NCBI GenBank assembly: GCA_020722015.1
Contig: DYLQ01000004.1
Location: 8,235 to 69,597, forward strand
Length of the DNA: 61,363 bases
DNA from: Thermotoga sp.
GTDB lineage: Bacteria; Thermotogota; Thermotogae; Mesoaciditogales; Mesoaciditogaceae
Direction: 5' to 3'
The notes beneath the pieces are model-generated. The model was not told the DNA's origin. It saw nothing but the letters and a program-made list of their open reading frames with translations, and searched no databases. Positions 46,496 to 55,866 of the stretch are shown here, piece by piece; within the stretch, counting starts at the first letter, position 1, and each line of letters starts with the position of its first letter. A program made the position numbers and the translations under genes.

Positions 46496-47530
46496 GTGAA
46501 ATTAGGAGACCTTTTTAGCGAAGAGTATCTTGAAAAGCTTGGCTTTTCAAACAAAGTTTCGATGGGCCGCAAGATGGTTGCCGATATCGTCGAAAATGAT
46601 AACGTTGACATGGATCTCAAGGTCATAAGTAAGAGATTACAGGAATCAAAAGATGGGAAAAAATTTCTTCTATTGACCCTTTCGGATAAAACTGGAGAAT
46701 TAAGGGCGATAGATTGGTACAATGCGAGAGAAAATGATTCAAAGATAAAAGTTAACTCCATCGTAAGGATAAGAGGACGTGCAAGCGTTTATTCTGATAA
46801 ACTCCAAATAGCCATAGATAAAGATAGAGATGCCATCATGATTTTTAAAGAAGGAGAGTATGACCCGAATCTTTTTTTGTCAGTCACGAAAAAAGATGTA
46901 TCAACCATGTATACTGAATTTCAGAAGATGATTTCGAACGTATCGAATAAAGATGTTAGAGAACTCTTGAACTTTCCTTTTCAGGATGAAAAATTCGTCG
47001 AATCTTTTCTCATCGCACCTGCGGCCATTGTCGTTCATCACGCTTACAAAGGAGGCCTTCTTGAGCACACACTGGGTGTTATGAAATTATGTGTTGAAAT
47101 GGCAAAACTTTATCCGGATGTGAATATGGATATTCTTGTCGCAGGAGCAGTTTTTCATGATCTTGGCAAGATAAAAGAATACGAAATAAAACCCTACGGC
47201 ATAGAAAGGACAACTGACGGCGAATTGATAGGCCATATAGTGCTTGGTGTTGAGATGGTTGATGAATGGTCCAGAAAAATCCCGGGCCTTTCTCAAAATT
47301 CGCTTCAGCACATCGAACACCTTATCCTTTCTCATCATGGTGAACTCGAACTCGGTTCACCGACAATTCCAAAGACAACGGAAGCGATAATACTTCACAG
47401 TGCCGACGATCTCGACTCTAAAATGGGGCAAATAAATGCTTTGAAAGAAAAAGGCTCTGAAAATGATTGGAGTGATTACGATAGATATCTCGGAAGAAAG
47501 ATCAAACTTAACTGGGAAAATGAAGAATGA
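46496..47530 (+). CDS. YhaM-type 3'-5' exonuclease (OB fold plus HD domain)
   Basis: RNA/DNA 3'-5' exonuclease related to YhaM/Cbf1. An N-terminal OB-fold nucleic-acid-binding domain (LLTLSDKTGELRAIDWYNA) precedes an HD hydrolase domain with HHAYKGGLLEHT, FHDLGKI and LSHHGELELGSP. GTG at 46496 (VKLGDLF) fits the family N-terminus best; a TTG at 46478 overlapping the alr stop is possible. It ends 30 nt before topA. Substrate (RNA or DNA) is not known. Confidence 0.9.
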   Translation: MKLGDLFSEEYLEKLGFSNKVSMGRKMVADIVENDNVDMDLKVISKRLQESKDGKKFLLLTLSDKTGELRAIDWYNARENDSKIKVNSIVRIRGRASVYSDKLQIAIDKDRDAIMIFKEGEYDPNLFLSVTKKDVSTMYTEFQKMISNVSNKDVRELLNFPFQDEKFVESFLIAPAAIVVHHAYKGGLLEHTLGVMKLCVEMAKLYPDVNMDILVAGAVFHDLGKIKEYEIKPYGIERTTDGELIGHIVLGVEMVDEWSRKIPGLSQNSLQHIEHLILSHHGELELGSPTIPKTTEAIILHSADDLDSKMGQINALKEKGSENDWSDYDRYLGRKIKLNWENEE

Positions 47531-47560
47531 TGGAAAAAACTGTCTCTCAGAGGCGCAAAA

Positions 47561-49783
47561 ATGACAAAAAAACTCGTTATCGTTGAGTCTCCGGCAAAAG
47601 CCAAAACAATCCAAAAATACCTCGGAAAGGATTACGAGGTTTCTTCTTCTCAAGGTCATGTAAGAGATTTACCTGAATCGAAATTCGGAGTCAAGATGAA
47701 CGGTAAAATAGAACCCGAATTTGAAATAATAGAGGGAAAAGAAAAAATAGTAAAGGAGTTAAAAACTCTTTCAAAAGGTAAGGAAGTTTTACTCGCAACG
47801 GATAACGACAGGGAAGGCGAATCCATAGCATGGCATCTTGCGTGGATCCTTGGACTTTCCGTGAAAGATAAAAACAGAATAGTCTTCAACGAAATAACGG
47901 AGAAGGTCATAAAAGAATCCGTTAAAACTCCAAGAAGTGTTGATCTGAAAATGGTTGACTCTCAGCTCACCCGAAGAATTCTTGACAGAATCGTTGGATA
48001 TAAGATCAGTCCGATTCTCTGGAGAGTTTTTAAAGGTAATTTAAGTGCCGGAAGGGTACAATCGGCAGCTCTGAGAATACTTGTAGATCAGGAAAAGAAA
48101 GTACGCACTTTCAAACCTCAGAAGTATTACGAGATCAAGGCAAAGATCTTTGAAGAGAAGATAAAACTGAGGAATTTTGATGGAGAAGCGCTCGATAAAA
48201 AACCTTTCAAAAAAGCAGATGAAGCCCAAAAAGCCTTTGATTACATTTCAAAATCAAAATTTAAAGTCATCGATGTTGTAAACGAAGAAATAAAGGTAAA
48301 AGCACCACTGCCTTTTAAAACAAGTACGCTTCAGCAAAACGCTTCGTCTATGATGGGCTTTACAGTTTCAAAAACCATGAAACTTGCCCAACAACTTTAC
48401 GAAGGTGTCAATTTAGACGGTGAAATGACGGCTTTAATAACGTACATGAGAACTGATTCTTACAGAATATCCGATTTGGCAAAAGCAGAATCGAAGAAAT
48501 ACATAGAAAAGAATTTTGGCAAAGACTTCATAGGTTTGAACAGAGTCATAAAAAACGTTGAAAATGCTCAGGACGCTCATGAAGCGATAAGGCCAACATA
48601 TCCGGATATGGCTCCAGAAAAATTAAAAGGAAAAATTTCAAAAGATCTTTTGGAACTATACACGTTGATATGGAAGAGATTTATGGCTTCTCAGATGTCA
48701 GATTCCGTTTACAAGAAAAGTACCGTTACCATATCCGATGAAAAAAATCGTGCAATCTTTATAGTAGAGTTCAGAAAAAGAATCTTCGATGGCTTTGAAA
48801 GAGTGGATGATACCAAGGGAGAAACAAAGACCTTCCCGGATGTCAAAAAAGGCCAGCACGTCGACGTTGAAGATCTTTCCATTGAAGAAGAAATGACTTC
48901 TCCTCCTCCGAGATACACAGAGGCAACACTTGTGAAAAAACTTGAAACAGTTGGAATAGGCAGACCAAGTACTTATGCGACTATAATACAAACTCTGCTT
49001 GACAGAAAATACGTTGTTCGGGATAAAAAGACACTTATTCCGACCTTCCTTGGAGTGATCGTGAGCGAATTTTTGTCTAAAGCATTCACGAAGATAGTCG
49101 ATCTCAAATTCACCGCAACCATGGAAGAAGCACTCGATCTTATAGAAAATGGGAAAGAGGACTGGCAAAACGTTCTAAAAAATTTTGACGAAGATTTCGA
49201 ATCAAATCTCGATAACGTGAAAGCAAATCTGAAAGATTCATTCGTTTCAATAGAAACAGATGTCAAAGCGCCGGATGGTACTTACATGTATCTTAAGTAC
49301 GGAAGGTACGGACCTTACCTTGAATCAAAGAGCGGAGATCGTATGAGCATACCTTCCGGTTCAAAGATAGATTATGACTGGCAAAAAGTTCATATAGAAA
49401 TGGCGAAGCCGGAAATTTTGGATGAGAAATGCCCGAAGTGCGGCGCTCCTCTTGTCAAAAGGATTGGTAGATATGGAGAATTCATATCTTGCAGCAGATA
49501 TCCAGAATGTGATTACACGAGGGCAATCCCAAAATATGCCAGGGGCAAATGTCCGAAATGCGGCGGAAATGTTTTGGAGAGAAAAAGCAAAAAAGGAAAG
49601 ACTTTTTTCATTTGCGAAAACAATCCTGCCACCTGTGATTTTATAAGTTGGTATGAACCTTCGAATTACAGGTGCCCTGAGGATGGAGAAGTACTTTATT
49701 ACAAAAAGAAAAAAGGATCAGAGGTCCTCTTTTGTCAAACTTGCAAAAAAGAGTACGAAGAGTCGGACTTAAAGAAAGATTAA
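47561..49783 (+). CDS. topA: DNA topoisomerase I
   Basis: Type IA topoisomerase that relaxes negative supercoils. Toprim domain VIVESPAKAKTIQKYLG and ATDNDREGESIAWHL, active-site Tyr in TYMRTDSYRIS, DAHEAIRPT and C-terminal zinc modules (CPKCGAPLVKR...CSRYPEC; CPKCGGNV...C; a third CPEDG...CQTC that has lost a full pair). 740 aa. Its last 52 nt overlap lnt. No reverse-gyrase helicase domain is attached. Confidence 0.97.
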   Translation: MTKKLVIVESPAKAKTIQKYLGKDYEVSSSQGHVRDLPESKFGVKMNGKIEPEFEIIEGKEKIVKELKTLSKGKEVLLATDNDREGESIAWHLAWILGLSVKDKNRIVFNEITEKVIKESVKTPRSVDLKMVDSQLTRRILDRIVGYKISPILWRVFKGNLSAGRVQSAALRILVDQEKKVRTFKPQKYYEIKAKIFEEKIKLRNFDGEALDKKPFKKADEAQKAFDYISKSKFKVIDVVNEEIKVKAPLPFKTSTLQQNASSMMGFTVSKTMKLAQQLYEGVNLDGEMTALITYMRTDSYRISDLAKAESKKYIEKNFGKDFIGLNRVIKNVENAQDAHEAIRPTYPDMAPEKLKGKISKDLLELYTLIWKRFMASQMSDSVYKKSTVTISDEKNRAIFIVEFRKRIFDGFERVDDTKGETKTFPDVKKGQHVDVEDLSIEEEMTSPPPRYTEATLVKKLETVGIGRPSTYATIIQTLLDRKYVVRDKKTLIPTFLGVIVSEFLSKAFTKIVDLKFTATMEEALDLIENGKEDWQNVLKNFDEDFESNLDNVKANLKDSFVSIETDVKAPDGTYMYLKYGRYGPYLESKSGDRMSIPSGSKIDYDWQKVHIEMAKPEILDEKCPKCGAPLVKRIGRYGEFISCSRYPECDYTRAIPKYARGKCPKCGGNVLERKSKKGKTFFICENNPATCDFISWYEPSNYRCPEDGEVLYYKKKKGSEVLFCQTCKKEYEESDLKKD

Positions 49784-51285
49784 TTTTCGCTTCTTTATCC
49801 GCTGTAATAACGGCCATCTCCATGCCGGGGATGGTTTCTTCTATTTTTGTATGGTTTGGTCTTGTTCCGTTATTTTTTGCTCTGCAAGATGACGGCAATT
49901 TTAAATTACGTCTTTCGTTTTTTCTTGGCTGGTATTTCGGAATACTTTACATGGGTATATCCACGTACTGGCTATTACCTACCCTCGTTAAAAATATAGC
50001 GCTTTTCAACAACTTTCCTCCCATATTTGGTGTATTGGCATTTGTAATGTTTGCCATCATAGAAGGGTTATTTTTTGGAGCTTTCGCATTTTTTTATGCC
50101 TTATTTCAAAGGAAATCAGGACACGTTCCATGGATCGTCCATATGCTATCTATGGCGGGAATTTACATCATATTTGAATTTCTGAGAGGATATGGTGCAA
50201 CAGGCTTTACGGGATCCATGCTTTCAGATGCGCTTTACGGTGAAATAGGCACTTTACAGATCGTATCTTTTGTGGGAGCAATAGGCCTTACTTTTCTTGT
50301 CTTCTTAGCCAATTATCTCATTTACAGATTTTTATCGAAGAAGAATTTCAAAGGCCTTACCATCCTTTTAATCGTAATAGCGTTTTCATATCTTTTTTCG
50401 GCCTTTTATCCTTACATGATAAAGACCGATCAAGGCAGAAAACTCTCAATAGGCGTTGTTCAACCGAATATTTCAGTTTCACAAAGGTATTCGATGAGCT
50501 CAGATCAGATCTTCAAAGAAGTCAAATGGGGTATAACATCTCTTGCGACAAAGACGAAGATCGTCTTTTTTCCGGAAGGCACTTTTGAGTATGAAATATC
50601 CGGAACAAAGGTTTATTCGGATTTGAAAGCACTTCTAAAAGCGGAAAATGTACGGGCTGTCATAGGGTATCCGTCCTCTAAGAATGGGAAAATCTACAAT
50701 TCTGCGGGTCTTTTCGATGAAAATGGACTCGAAGAAATTTATTCGAAACACATACTCGTTCCGTTCACAGAAACCCTACCGTATCCTCAGATATTTGGTG
50801 TTTTTGGTTTTTTAAAGCTTGGAGAATTTTTCACGCCGGGTAACAAGTTTACCGTTTTTCATTTTGATGATGAGAACTTTTCGACGGACATATGCTTCGA
50901 AAGTTATTTTGGATGGCTTTCAAGAAAATTCACCAACGAAGGAGCACAATTCATAGTGACCATAACAGATGACAGTTGGTTCGATCAAAGAACAGCTCTG
51001 ATACAGCATTTTTCTCAAGACGTTATGAGAGCTGTTGAAAATAGAAAATGGGTAGTTCAAGTCGCTGATACCGGAATAACCGGAGCGATCAATCCATACG
51101 GTCAGATCGTCGAACAATTGCCAATTCATAAAAAGATAGCATCAACCTTTGATATTTACCCAAATAACGTTAAAACATTTTACGATCGATTTGGGGATAT
51201 CGTATTATGGCTATCAATCGGATTTGTGATTTTGGAATCATTTTTCATATTTAAAAGACTCTTTAAAGATCTCTACCAAAAATGA
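49732..51285 (+). CDS. lnt: Apolipoprotein N-acyltransferase
   Basis: Inner-membrane enzyme that adds the third acyl chain to lipoproteins. About six N-terminal helices, then a periplasmic nitrilase-type domain with Glu in FFPEGTF, Lys in KHILVPFTE and Cys in STDICFES, and a final helix. 517 aa from TTG 49732 inside topA; TTG 49741 is an alternative. Its presence implies triacylated lipoproteins, though no lipobox is visible on the secreted proteins of this window. Overlap with topA suggests co-translation. Confidence 0.92.
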   Translation: MSNLQKRVRRVGLKERLIFASLSAVITAISMPGMVSSIFVWFGLVPLFFALQDDGNFKLRLSFFLGWYFGILYMGISTYWLLPTLVKNIALFNNFPPIFGVLAFVMFAIIEGLFFGAFAFFYALFQRKSGHVPWIVHMLSMAGIYIIFEFLRGYGATGFTGSMLSDALYGEIGTLQIVSFVGAIGLTFLVFLANYLIYRFLSKKNFKGLTILLIVIAFSYLFSAFYPYMIKTDQGRKLSIGVVQPNISVSQRYSMSSDQIFKEVKWGITSLATKTKIVFFPEGTFEYEISGTKVYSDLKALLKAENVRAVIGYPSSKNGKIYNSAGLFDENGLEEIYSKHILVPFTETLPYPQIFGVFGFLKLGEFFTPGNKFTVFHFDDENFSTDICFESYFGWLSRKFTNEGAQFIVTITDDSWFDQRTALIQHFSQDVMRAVENRKWVVQVADTGITGAINPYGQIVEQLPIHKKIASTFDIYPNNVKTFYDRFGDIVLWLSIGFVILESFFIFKRLFKDLYQK

Positions 51286-51333
51286 ACTGTAATCTGTAAA
51301 GTTCATTTTAAAGTAGAAAAAGGAGGAGAAAAT

Positions 51334-52938
51334 ATGGAATGGTGGAAAGAAGGAGTTTTTTATCAGATATATCCAAGAAGTTTCAAAGATTCAAATGGAG
51401 ATGGGATAGGCGACTTAAACGGAATAAGAGAAAAATTAGATTATTTCAGCTGGCTTGGTATTGATGCGCTTTGGATATGCCCTTTTTTTAAATCACCAAT
51501 GGTAGATTTTGGCTACGATATAAGTGACTACACAGACGTCGATCCTATCTTTGGAAATTTAGATGATTTCAAAGCCTTATTGCATGAAGCTCACAAAAGA
51601 AATATTCGCATCATCATAGATCAAGTCTATAACCACACATCAGACAAACATCCATGGTTTATCGAATCAAAAAGTTCAAGAAATAATTCAAAATCGGATT
51701 GGTACCTATGGCGATCTCCAAAATCAAATGGAGAACCTCCAAACAATTGGGTATCCTTGTTTTCAGGAGAAAAGGCAGAGAGTGCATGGACATGGGATGA
51801 AAATCGTAAACAGTATTATCTTCATCTATTTGCCAAAGAGCAACCGGATCTGAACTGGCAAAATGAAGGGTTGCGAAGGGCAATTTACGATTCAATGAAA
51901 TTCTGGCTTGATATAGGTGTGGATGGATTCAGATTTGACGCAGCATCTCATTTTTACAAGGCAATTGAAAACAACATCATAAAAGGCCCTCAAATCAAGA
52001 AAAGTTTATTTGAAAGTTCAAGAGATGAATATTATTGGGATCCATTCACGGCAAGACCCCAAACACTTCTTGAAATTGAGAATATAAGACGATTCATGGA
52101 CTCCTATCCTGAAAAGGTAAGTATAGGAGAGGTATCCTCAGATATGGGATTGTGTCTTTACCTGATGTTTACCATTCCTGGTAGATTTAACATCGCATTC
52201 AACATCGATTTTCTTGAAAAACTCTCTTTTGATGCCGCTAACATAAGAGCACTTTCAGAAACTCTCGATAAATTCTTTGGTACGAGAGCATGGCCGAGTT
52301 ACGTAACAGGTAATCATGATAACAGAAGAATTTTAAGCCGCATGGCAGGGGAAATGCATGTAGATTTTGAGGATAAGAAAAAAATATCAAAACTCTTCGC
52401 AACTCTGCTTTTAACCCTTAGAGGAACGCCATTTATATATTACGGAGAAGAACTTGGAATGGAAGATACGTACATACCGCGCGATCGTGTGATGGACCCG
52501 TGGGGTAAGGCTTTATGGCCAAAGCCAGGGCGCGATCCATCGAGAACCCCGATGCAATGGGATTCATCGAAATTTTCAGGATTTTCAGATTTTGAACCAT
52601 GGTTACCGGTCAATGAAAACAAAGTGGACGTAAATGTAGAAAAAGAGATGAATGATCCCAATTCCGTTTTGAATTTTTACAAAAAATTACTTCAAATGCG
52701 AAAAAATTACGAGTCTTTAAGAACGGGTTCCATGGAGTTTCTGGATATCGATAACGATTTGTTGGCTTACAAAAGAGATGGCGATATTACAATTGCAATT
52801 GTTTTGAATTTTTCAAACGGGTCGAAGTTAATAGATACAAACAAACTGAGCGGTAAGATCGTCATGAGTAATTATCCTGATCATGTACTCAAACCAAAAG
52901 AAATTCGCCCATTCGAGTCTTTGCTGATTGAAATGTAA
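51334..52938 (+). CDS. GH13 alpha-glucosidase / oligo-1,6-glucosidase
   Basis: Cytosolic (no signal peptide) GH13 enzyme of 534 aa that releases glucose from malto- or isomalto-oligosaccharides. All four regions are seen: DQVYNHTS, GFRFDAASH (nucleophile Asp), IGEVSSDM (acid/base Glu) and TGNHDNRR, plus the QPDLNW motif of the oligo-1,6-glucosidase/alpha-glucosidase group. Strong AAAGGAGGAG precedes the ATG. It suits breakdown of dextrins made by the pullulanases encoded 3 kb away. Confidence 0.93.
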   Translation: MEWWKEGVFYQIYPRSFKDSNGDGIGDLNGIREKLDYFSWLGIDALWICPFFKSPMVDFGYDISDYTDVDPIFGNLDDFKALLHEAHKRNIRIIIDQVYNHTSDKHPWFIESKSSRNNSKSDWYLWRSPKSNGEPPNNWVSLFSGEKAESAWTWDENRKQYYLHLFAKEQPDLNWQNEGLRRAIYDSMKFWLDIGVDGFRFDAASHFYKAIENNIIKGPQIKKSLFESSRDEYYWDPFTARPQTLLEIENIRRFMDSYPEKVSIGEVSSDMGLCLYLMFTIPGRFNIAFNIDFLEKLSFDAANIRALSETLDKFFGTRAWPSYVTGNHDNRRILSRMAGEMHVDFEDKKKISKLFATLLLTLRGTPFIYYGEELGMEDTYIPRDRVMDPWGKALWPKPGRDPSRTPMQWDSSKFSGFSDFEPWLPVNENKVDVNVEKEMNDPNSVLNFYKKLLQMRKNYESLRTGSMEFLDIDNDLLAYKRDGDITIAIVLNFSNGSKLIDTNKLSGKIVMSNYPDHVLKPKEIRPFESLLIEM

Positions 52939-52951
52939 TTTGCATTCAGAC

Positions 52952-53100
52952 TATACTAAACCAACTTTAAAGAAGTCATTTGACTTTATCAGATATTTTA
53001 TTTTACACGGAATGACGCATGCCATCCGCTACGTGCTACATGCTACATGCCACCTGCCAAATCTGAATTTATATGTTGGTTTTGAAAAAGATCTAGTATA
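52952..53100. repeat. Dispersed intergenic repeat, copy C
   Basis: Left end TATACTAAACCAACTTTAAAG and right end GTTGGTTTTGAAAAAGATCTAGTATA; the terminal heptamers TATACTA/TAGTATA are perfectly inverted. It keeps GAAGTCATTTGACTTTATCAGAT and TGCCACCTGCCAAATCTGAATTTATAT but lacks the GC-rich hairpin block of copies A and B, and it has a tandem TGCTACATGCTACATGCC run inside. Confidence 0.75.
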
Positions 53101-53109
53101 ATTTGAGAG

Positions 53110-53139
53110 AAATCCCTTCTCATTCGAGAAGGGATTTTT
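53110..53139. terminator. Bidirectional terminator
   Basis: Perfect 12-bp stem AAATCCCTTCTC-ATTC-GAGAAGGGATTT with T tracts, between the convergent glucosidase gene and the solute-binding protein gene. Confidence 0.9.
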
Positions 53140-53152
53140 GTTCTAATGAAAT

Positions 53153-54880
53153 TTACTTAAGATGCACGTTCAAAAGCGCCATCAAAAGATCGGAACTTCC
53201 AAGTCCTATCGCAGCACCTGGGCTGCCGCCTGCGGAATAGAGGTATGCATTAGATGGAAATCCGGTTATCATCGATTCGTTGTAAATGTTGAAATTCGTC
53301 CTGTTTGTCAAAGATATGTAAGGCATCTCATCAAGAAATACACGTTCGATTTTATAAATAGCCTGTTTTTGGGCTTGAAGATTTGTTGTACTGGCATATT
53401 CGTTTAACGCTTCGGTTATAATGGGGTTCGTGTACCTTGATATGTCCGATATCACCGTTTCTCCAAGTTTTGGTGCCGAGAAAGCAGGGCTGAGATTCGT
53501 GTAATATTCGTAATAAGGTGTAGGTCCTCCGCCAATTCCCCAATATATAACCATATCGTAAGTGCCGGTTGTTATACTTCCCATGTAAGTACCGCCTGAC
53601 TGCTGACTTACACTGACACTTATTCCGAGTTGTCCAAGCTCCTGCGCTATTATGGTTCCCATCGATATGAAATCCGTACAGCCTGCGCAAACAACGAGAT
53701 TAAGAGTCGGTACCACCTTACCGTCAGGTCCTACGAGCTGACCAGATGAATTTTTGACAAATCCTATCGATGCAAGCAATTTTTGAGCTTCTTGAGGATT
53801 GTACGTGTTTAAATACGTATTCGTTGCGTCAAGAGACGGATCCATCCAATCGTACTGGCTTGGTATAAGCCCGGCTTGGTTGGGATTGTATCCTCCCGTT
53901 CCGAAATAAACATCTTTTTCAAGTTCGTCTTTATTTATGGCTATCGAGATGGCTCTTCTGAAAATTGGATTGTTAAGAGGATATTTTTGTGTGTTGAGTA
54001 CCATTGCATTAACACTGTAAGTCGGCCACCATATCTTGTTCACCGACGGATCCTTGTCAACAAATGTCTTCACCGGATCCGGTGCGAAAAGGAAAGACCA
54101 ATCTGCTTCATGCTTCAGCATGTAAAGATATGCCGTTGTGTTCGATACGACATATGTAACATCCACTTGATCCACATACGGCCTTCCGGTCATCCAATAA
54201 TTCGGATTTTTGACAAGTACAACTTTGTCAGGTGAAAAACTTTTAAGCAAAAATGGGCCAGTACCTACTGGATTTGGATTTGTGTATGTGGAAGGATCTT
54301 TTATCTGTGACCATATATGTTCCGGAATTATCGGCTGACTCGCTATATAGGGCAACAAAGCCACATTTGGTTTTGAAAATGTGAAGATCACCGTATCGCT
54401 GCCACTTGCTTTGACGCTCTGAACGTTAGATGTTTTAGACCAGATACCGTATCCATCTATTGCCGGATATTCCTTTATGTAGTTAAAGGTAAATGCAACA
54501 TCTTTAGCCGTAAATGGAATACCATCCGACCATTTGACGTCGCTCCTTGTTGTGATGACAAGCTTAAGATTGTTATCTTCCCATTTATAGGAAGTGCCAA
54601 GCAGATTTGTGGTATCACCATTCAGCATGTTAACGTAAAAAAGAGGTTCATATATCGCATGAGTCGGAAGGTTTGTCGGAACAAAGGGATTGAAATTCAA
54701 AGTTTGGGGTCCCCATGGCATAACCTCTTTAAGAGTGCCGCCGTATTTGACATTAGTACCCCAATTAACTATGCCAGGGCCGTATGCTTGTACAAAAGAA
54801 TATGTTGTTGCGCCAAATACAAATAACCCCACAAGCATAACAAGCACGAGAAAAATCGAAATACTTCTTGCCCTGTTCAT
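53153..54880 (-). CDS. Family 5 ABC transporter substrate-binding protein
   Basis: Extracytoplasmic SBP_bac_5 (peptide/oligosaccharide) binding protein of 575 aa. Signal peptide at residues 1-24 with no lipobox Cys. Family blocks: LVITTRSDVKWSDGIPFTAKDVAFTFN, PVGTGPFLLKSF, KNPNYW, NPIFRRAISIAINKDEL. In Thermotogota many such proteins bind oligosaccharides instead of peptides, so the ligand is open. No permease or ATPase genes adjoin it. AGAGGTG precedes the ATG. Confidence 0.92.
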   Translation of the reverse strand: MNRARSISIFLVLVMLVGLFVFGATTYSFVQAYGPGIVNWGTNVKYGGTLKEVMPWGPQTLNFNPFVPTNLPTHAIYEPLFYVNMLNGDTTNLLGTSYKWEDNNLKLVITTRSDVKWSDGIPFTAKDVAFTFNYIKEYPAIDGYGIWSKTSNVQSVKASGSDTVIFTFSKPNVALLPYIASQPIIPEHIWSQIKDPSTYTNPNPVGTGPFLLKSFSPDKVVLVKNPNYWMTGRPYVDQVDVTYVVSNTTAYLYMLKHEADWSFLFAPDPVKTFVDKDPSVNKIWWPTYSVNAMVLNTQKYPLNNPIFRRAISIAINKDELEKDVYFGTGGYNPNQAGLIPSQYDWMDPSLDATNTYLNTYNPQEAQKLLASIGFVKNSSGQLVGPDGKVVPTLNLVVCAGCTDFISMGTIIAQELGQLGISVSVSQQSGGTYMGSITTGTYDMVIYWGIGGGPTPYYEYYTNLSPAFSAPKLGETVISDISRYTNPIITEALNEYASTTNLQAQKQAIYKIERVFLDEMPYISLTNRTNFNIYNESMITGFPSNAYLYSAGGSPGAAIGLGSSDLLMALLNVHLK

Positions 54881-55074
54881 ACAGTAATCACCTCTTTTAA
54901 AATTCTGTACTGATTCTAATATACTGCCTTAATGTAACCGAAATGTTAAGATTTGTGCTTTGACAAACGATTTTTATTGAAAAATCAACCAAATTCGAGT
55001 TAGAAATTCTCATCGTCAAAACGTGAACTGCTCTCCATTGAAATGGGGAGGATTCTTGCCATCGTTTCTTAAAT

Positions 55075-55119
55075 TTGACAATTTAGTCGTATTATGATAT
55101 AATAATGAAAATCATTATC
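55075..55119 (+). promoter_or_regulatory. Consensus promoter overlapped by a Fur box
   Basis: TTGACA (55075-55080), exactly 17 nt, TATAAT (55098-55103): both boxes perfect. The 19-mer AATAATGAAAATCATTATC at 55101-55119 differs from the classic Fur box (GATAATGATAATCATTATC) at two positions and covers the end of the -10 box and the start of transcription. Iron-dependent repression of the following gene is the natural reading. Confidence 0.8.
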
Positions 55120-55130
55120 GGAGGTGAACT

Positions 55131-55667
55131 ATGAAAAAATTTTTTGTAATGGCGGTTTCTTTTTCGATTTTGATGATTACATCTTTAGCCTTTGCTGCTG
55201 TTCCTGATTTCACAATGTATGGCTTTCCCAACGTTGTGGCTTCTATAATCATTCAACCAAATCAAAATGTAAATCTCACGCTTGGTAACGCGGAAATAAG
55301 CATTCCAGCAGGTACTTTCGGCAGTGATACAGTCCGATTCGAGTTGTTGAACGCCACTCCAGGTGTTTGGCAAAAATATGTTCCAACAGGTCAAAAGGTA
55401 CTTTACGCCTTTGCCTTTAGAGTAACGGATCTAAAAACTGGGGATTTAATCGGAAAATTTTTGGAACCGGTGATCTTCTACTTTTCTTCAAATGAAATTA
55501 CCAAAAACGCTGAATATCTCGATACAACGCCAACATTCAAGGTTTCTGAAAATCCGGTACCTCCAAAAATCAAGATCTACGGGCAGGGAAGTGAATATCT
55601 AATAGGTTCGCTTTCTCATCCTATAATTGGAGCTCCAGTGGGATGGCTTGTTACAGTTCCGGAATAA
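55131..55667 (+). CDS. Secreted protein of unknown function, Fur-box promoter
   Basis: A 178-aa exported protein: signal peptide 1-22 (ending FAA), then about 155 residues rich in beta strands. I do not recognise the domain. Repeated features are ISIPAGTFGSDTVRFELL, GKFLEPVIFYF and YLDTTPTFKVSENPVPPKIKIYGQG, suggesting a beta-sandwich. No Cys, His-cluster or heme motif is visible. GGAGGTG lies 7 nt before the ATG. It is monocistronic, with a terminator downstream. The Fur box suggests high expression under iron limitation, so a part in iron capture or in surface remodelling is inferred. Confidence 0.75.
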   Translation: MKKFFVMAVSFSILMITSLAFAAVPDFTMYGFPNVVASIIIQPNQNVNLTLGNAEISIPAGTFGSDTVRFELLNATPGVWQKYVPTGQKVLYAFAFRVTDLKTGDLIGKFLEPVIFYFSSNEITKNAEYLDTTPTFKVSENPVPPKIKIYGQGSEYLIGSLSHPIIGAPVGWLVTVPE

Positions 55668-55744
55668 AAGTTAAATTTATGATCAAAAACGGGAAGATTC
55701 TCCATTTCATGAAGAAATGAGAGCAACAGCTTTAAAAGAGTTGA

Positions 55745-55783
55745 GGGCTTCGTGCTGTTCGATGCGAAGCTCCGCTTTTTTTT
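55745..55783 (+). terminator. Terminator after the Fur-box gene
   Basis: Stem GGGCTTCG/CGAAGCTC (one G-T pair) with a 12-nt loop, followed after CCGC by eight T residues. Confidence 0.65.
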
Positions 55784-55866
55784 GAAATCGTACTTCTGTG
55801 TCGCTGTATCTGAGAATCAGCGTATCACAGAATAAAGATTTCATGAAGATGAAGGAAGTGATTTAT

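Noticed and set aside
47561-49783. Reverse gyrase, expected in a hyperthermophile
   Set aside because: Only a standard topoisomerase I with zinc modules is present; there is no helicase domain in this gene.
53031-53055. Tandem GCTACATGCTACATGCC run considered as a CRISPR or direct-repeat array
   Set aside because: The unit is only about 8 nt with two to three copies and no spacers; it is an internal variation of repeat copy C.
55690-55720. Small hairpin CATTTC/GAAATG considered as an sRNA or riboswitch
   Set aside because: Stem is only 6 bp in AT-rich sequence with no known riboswitch core; the real terminator lies further downstream.
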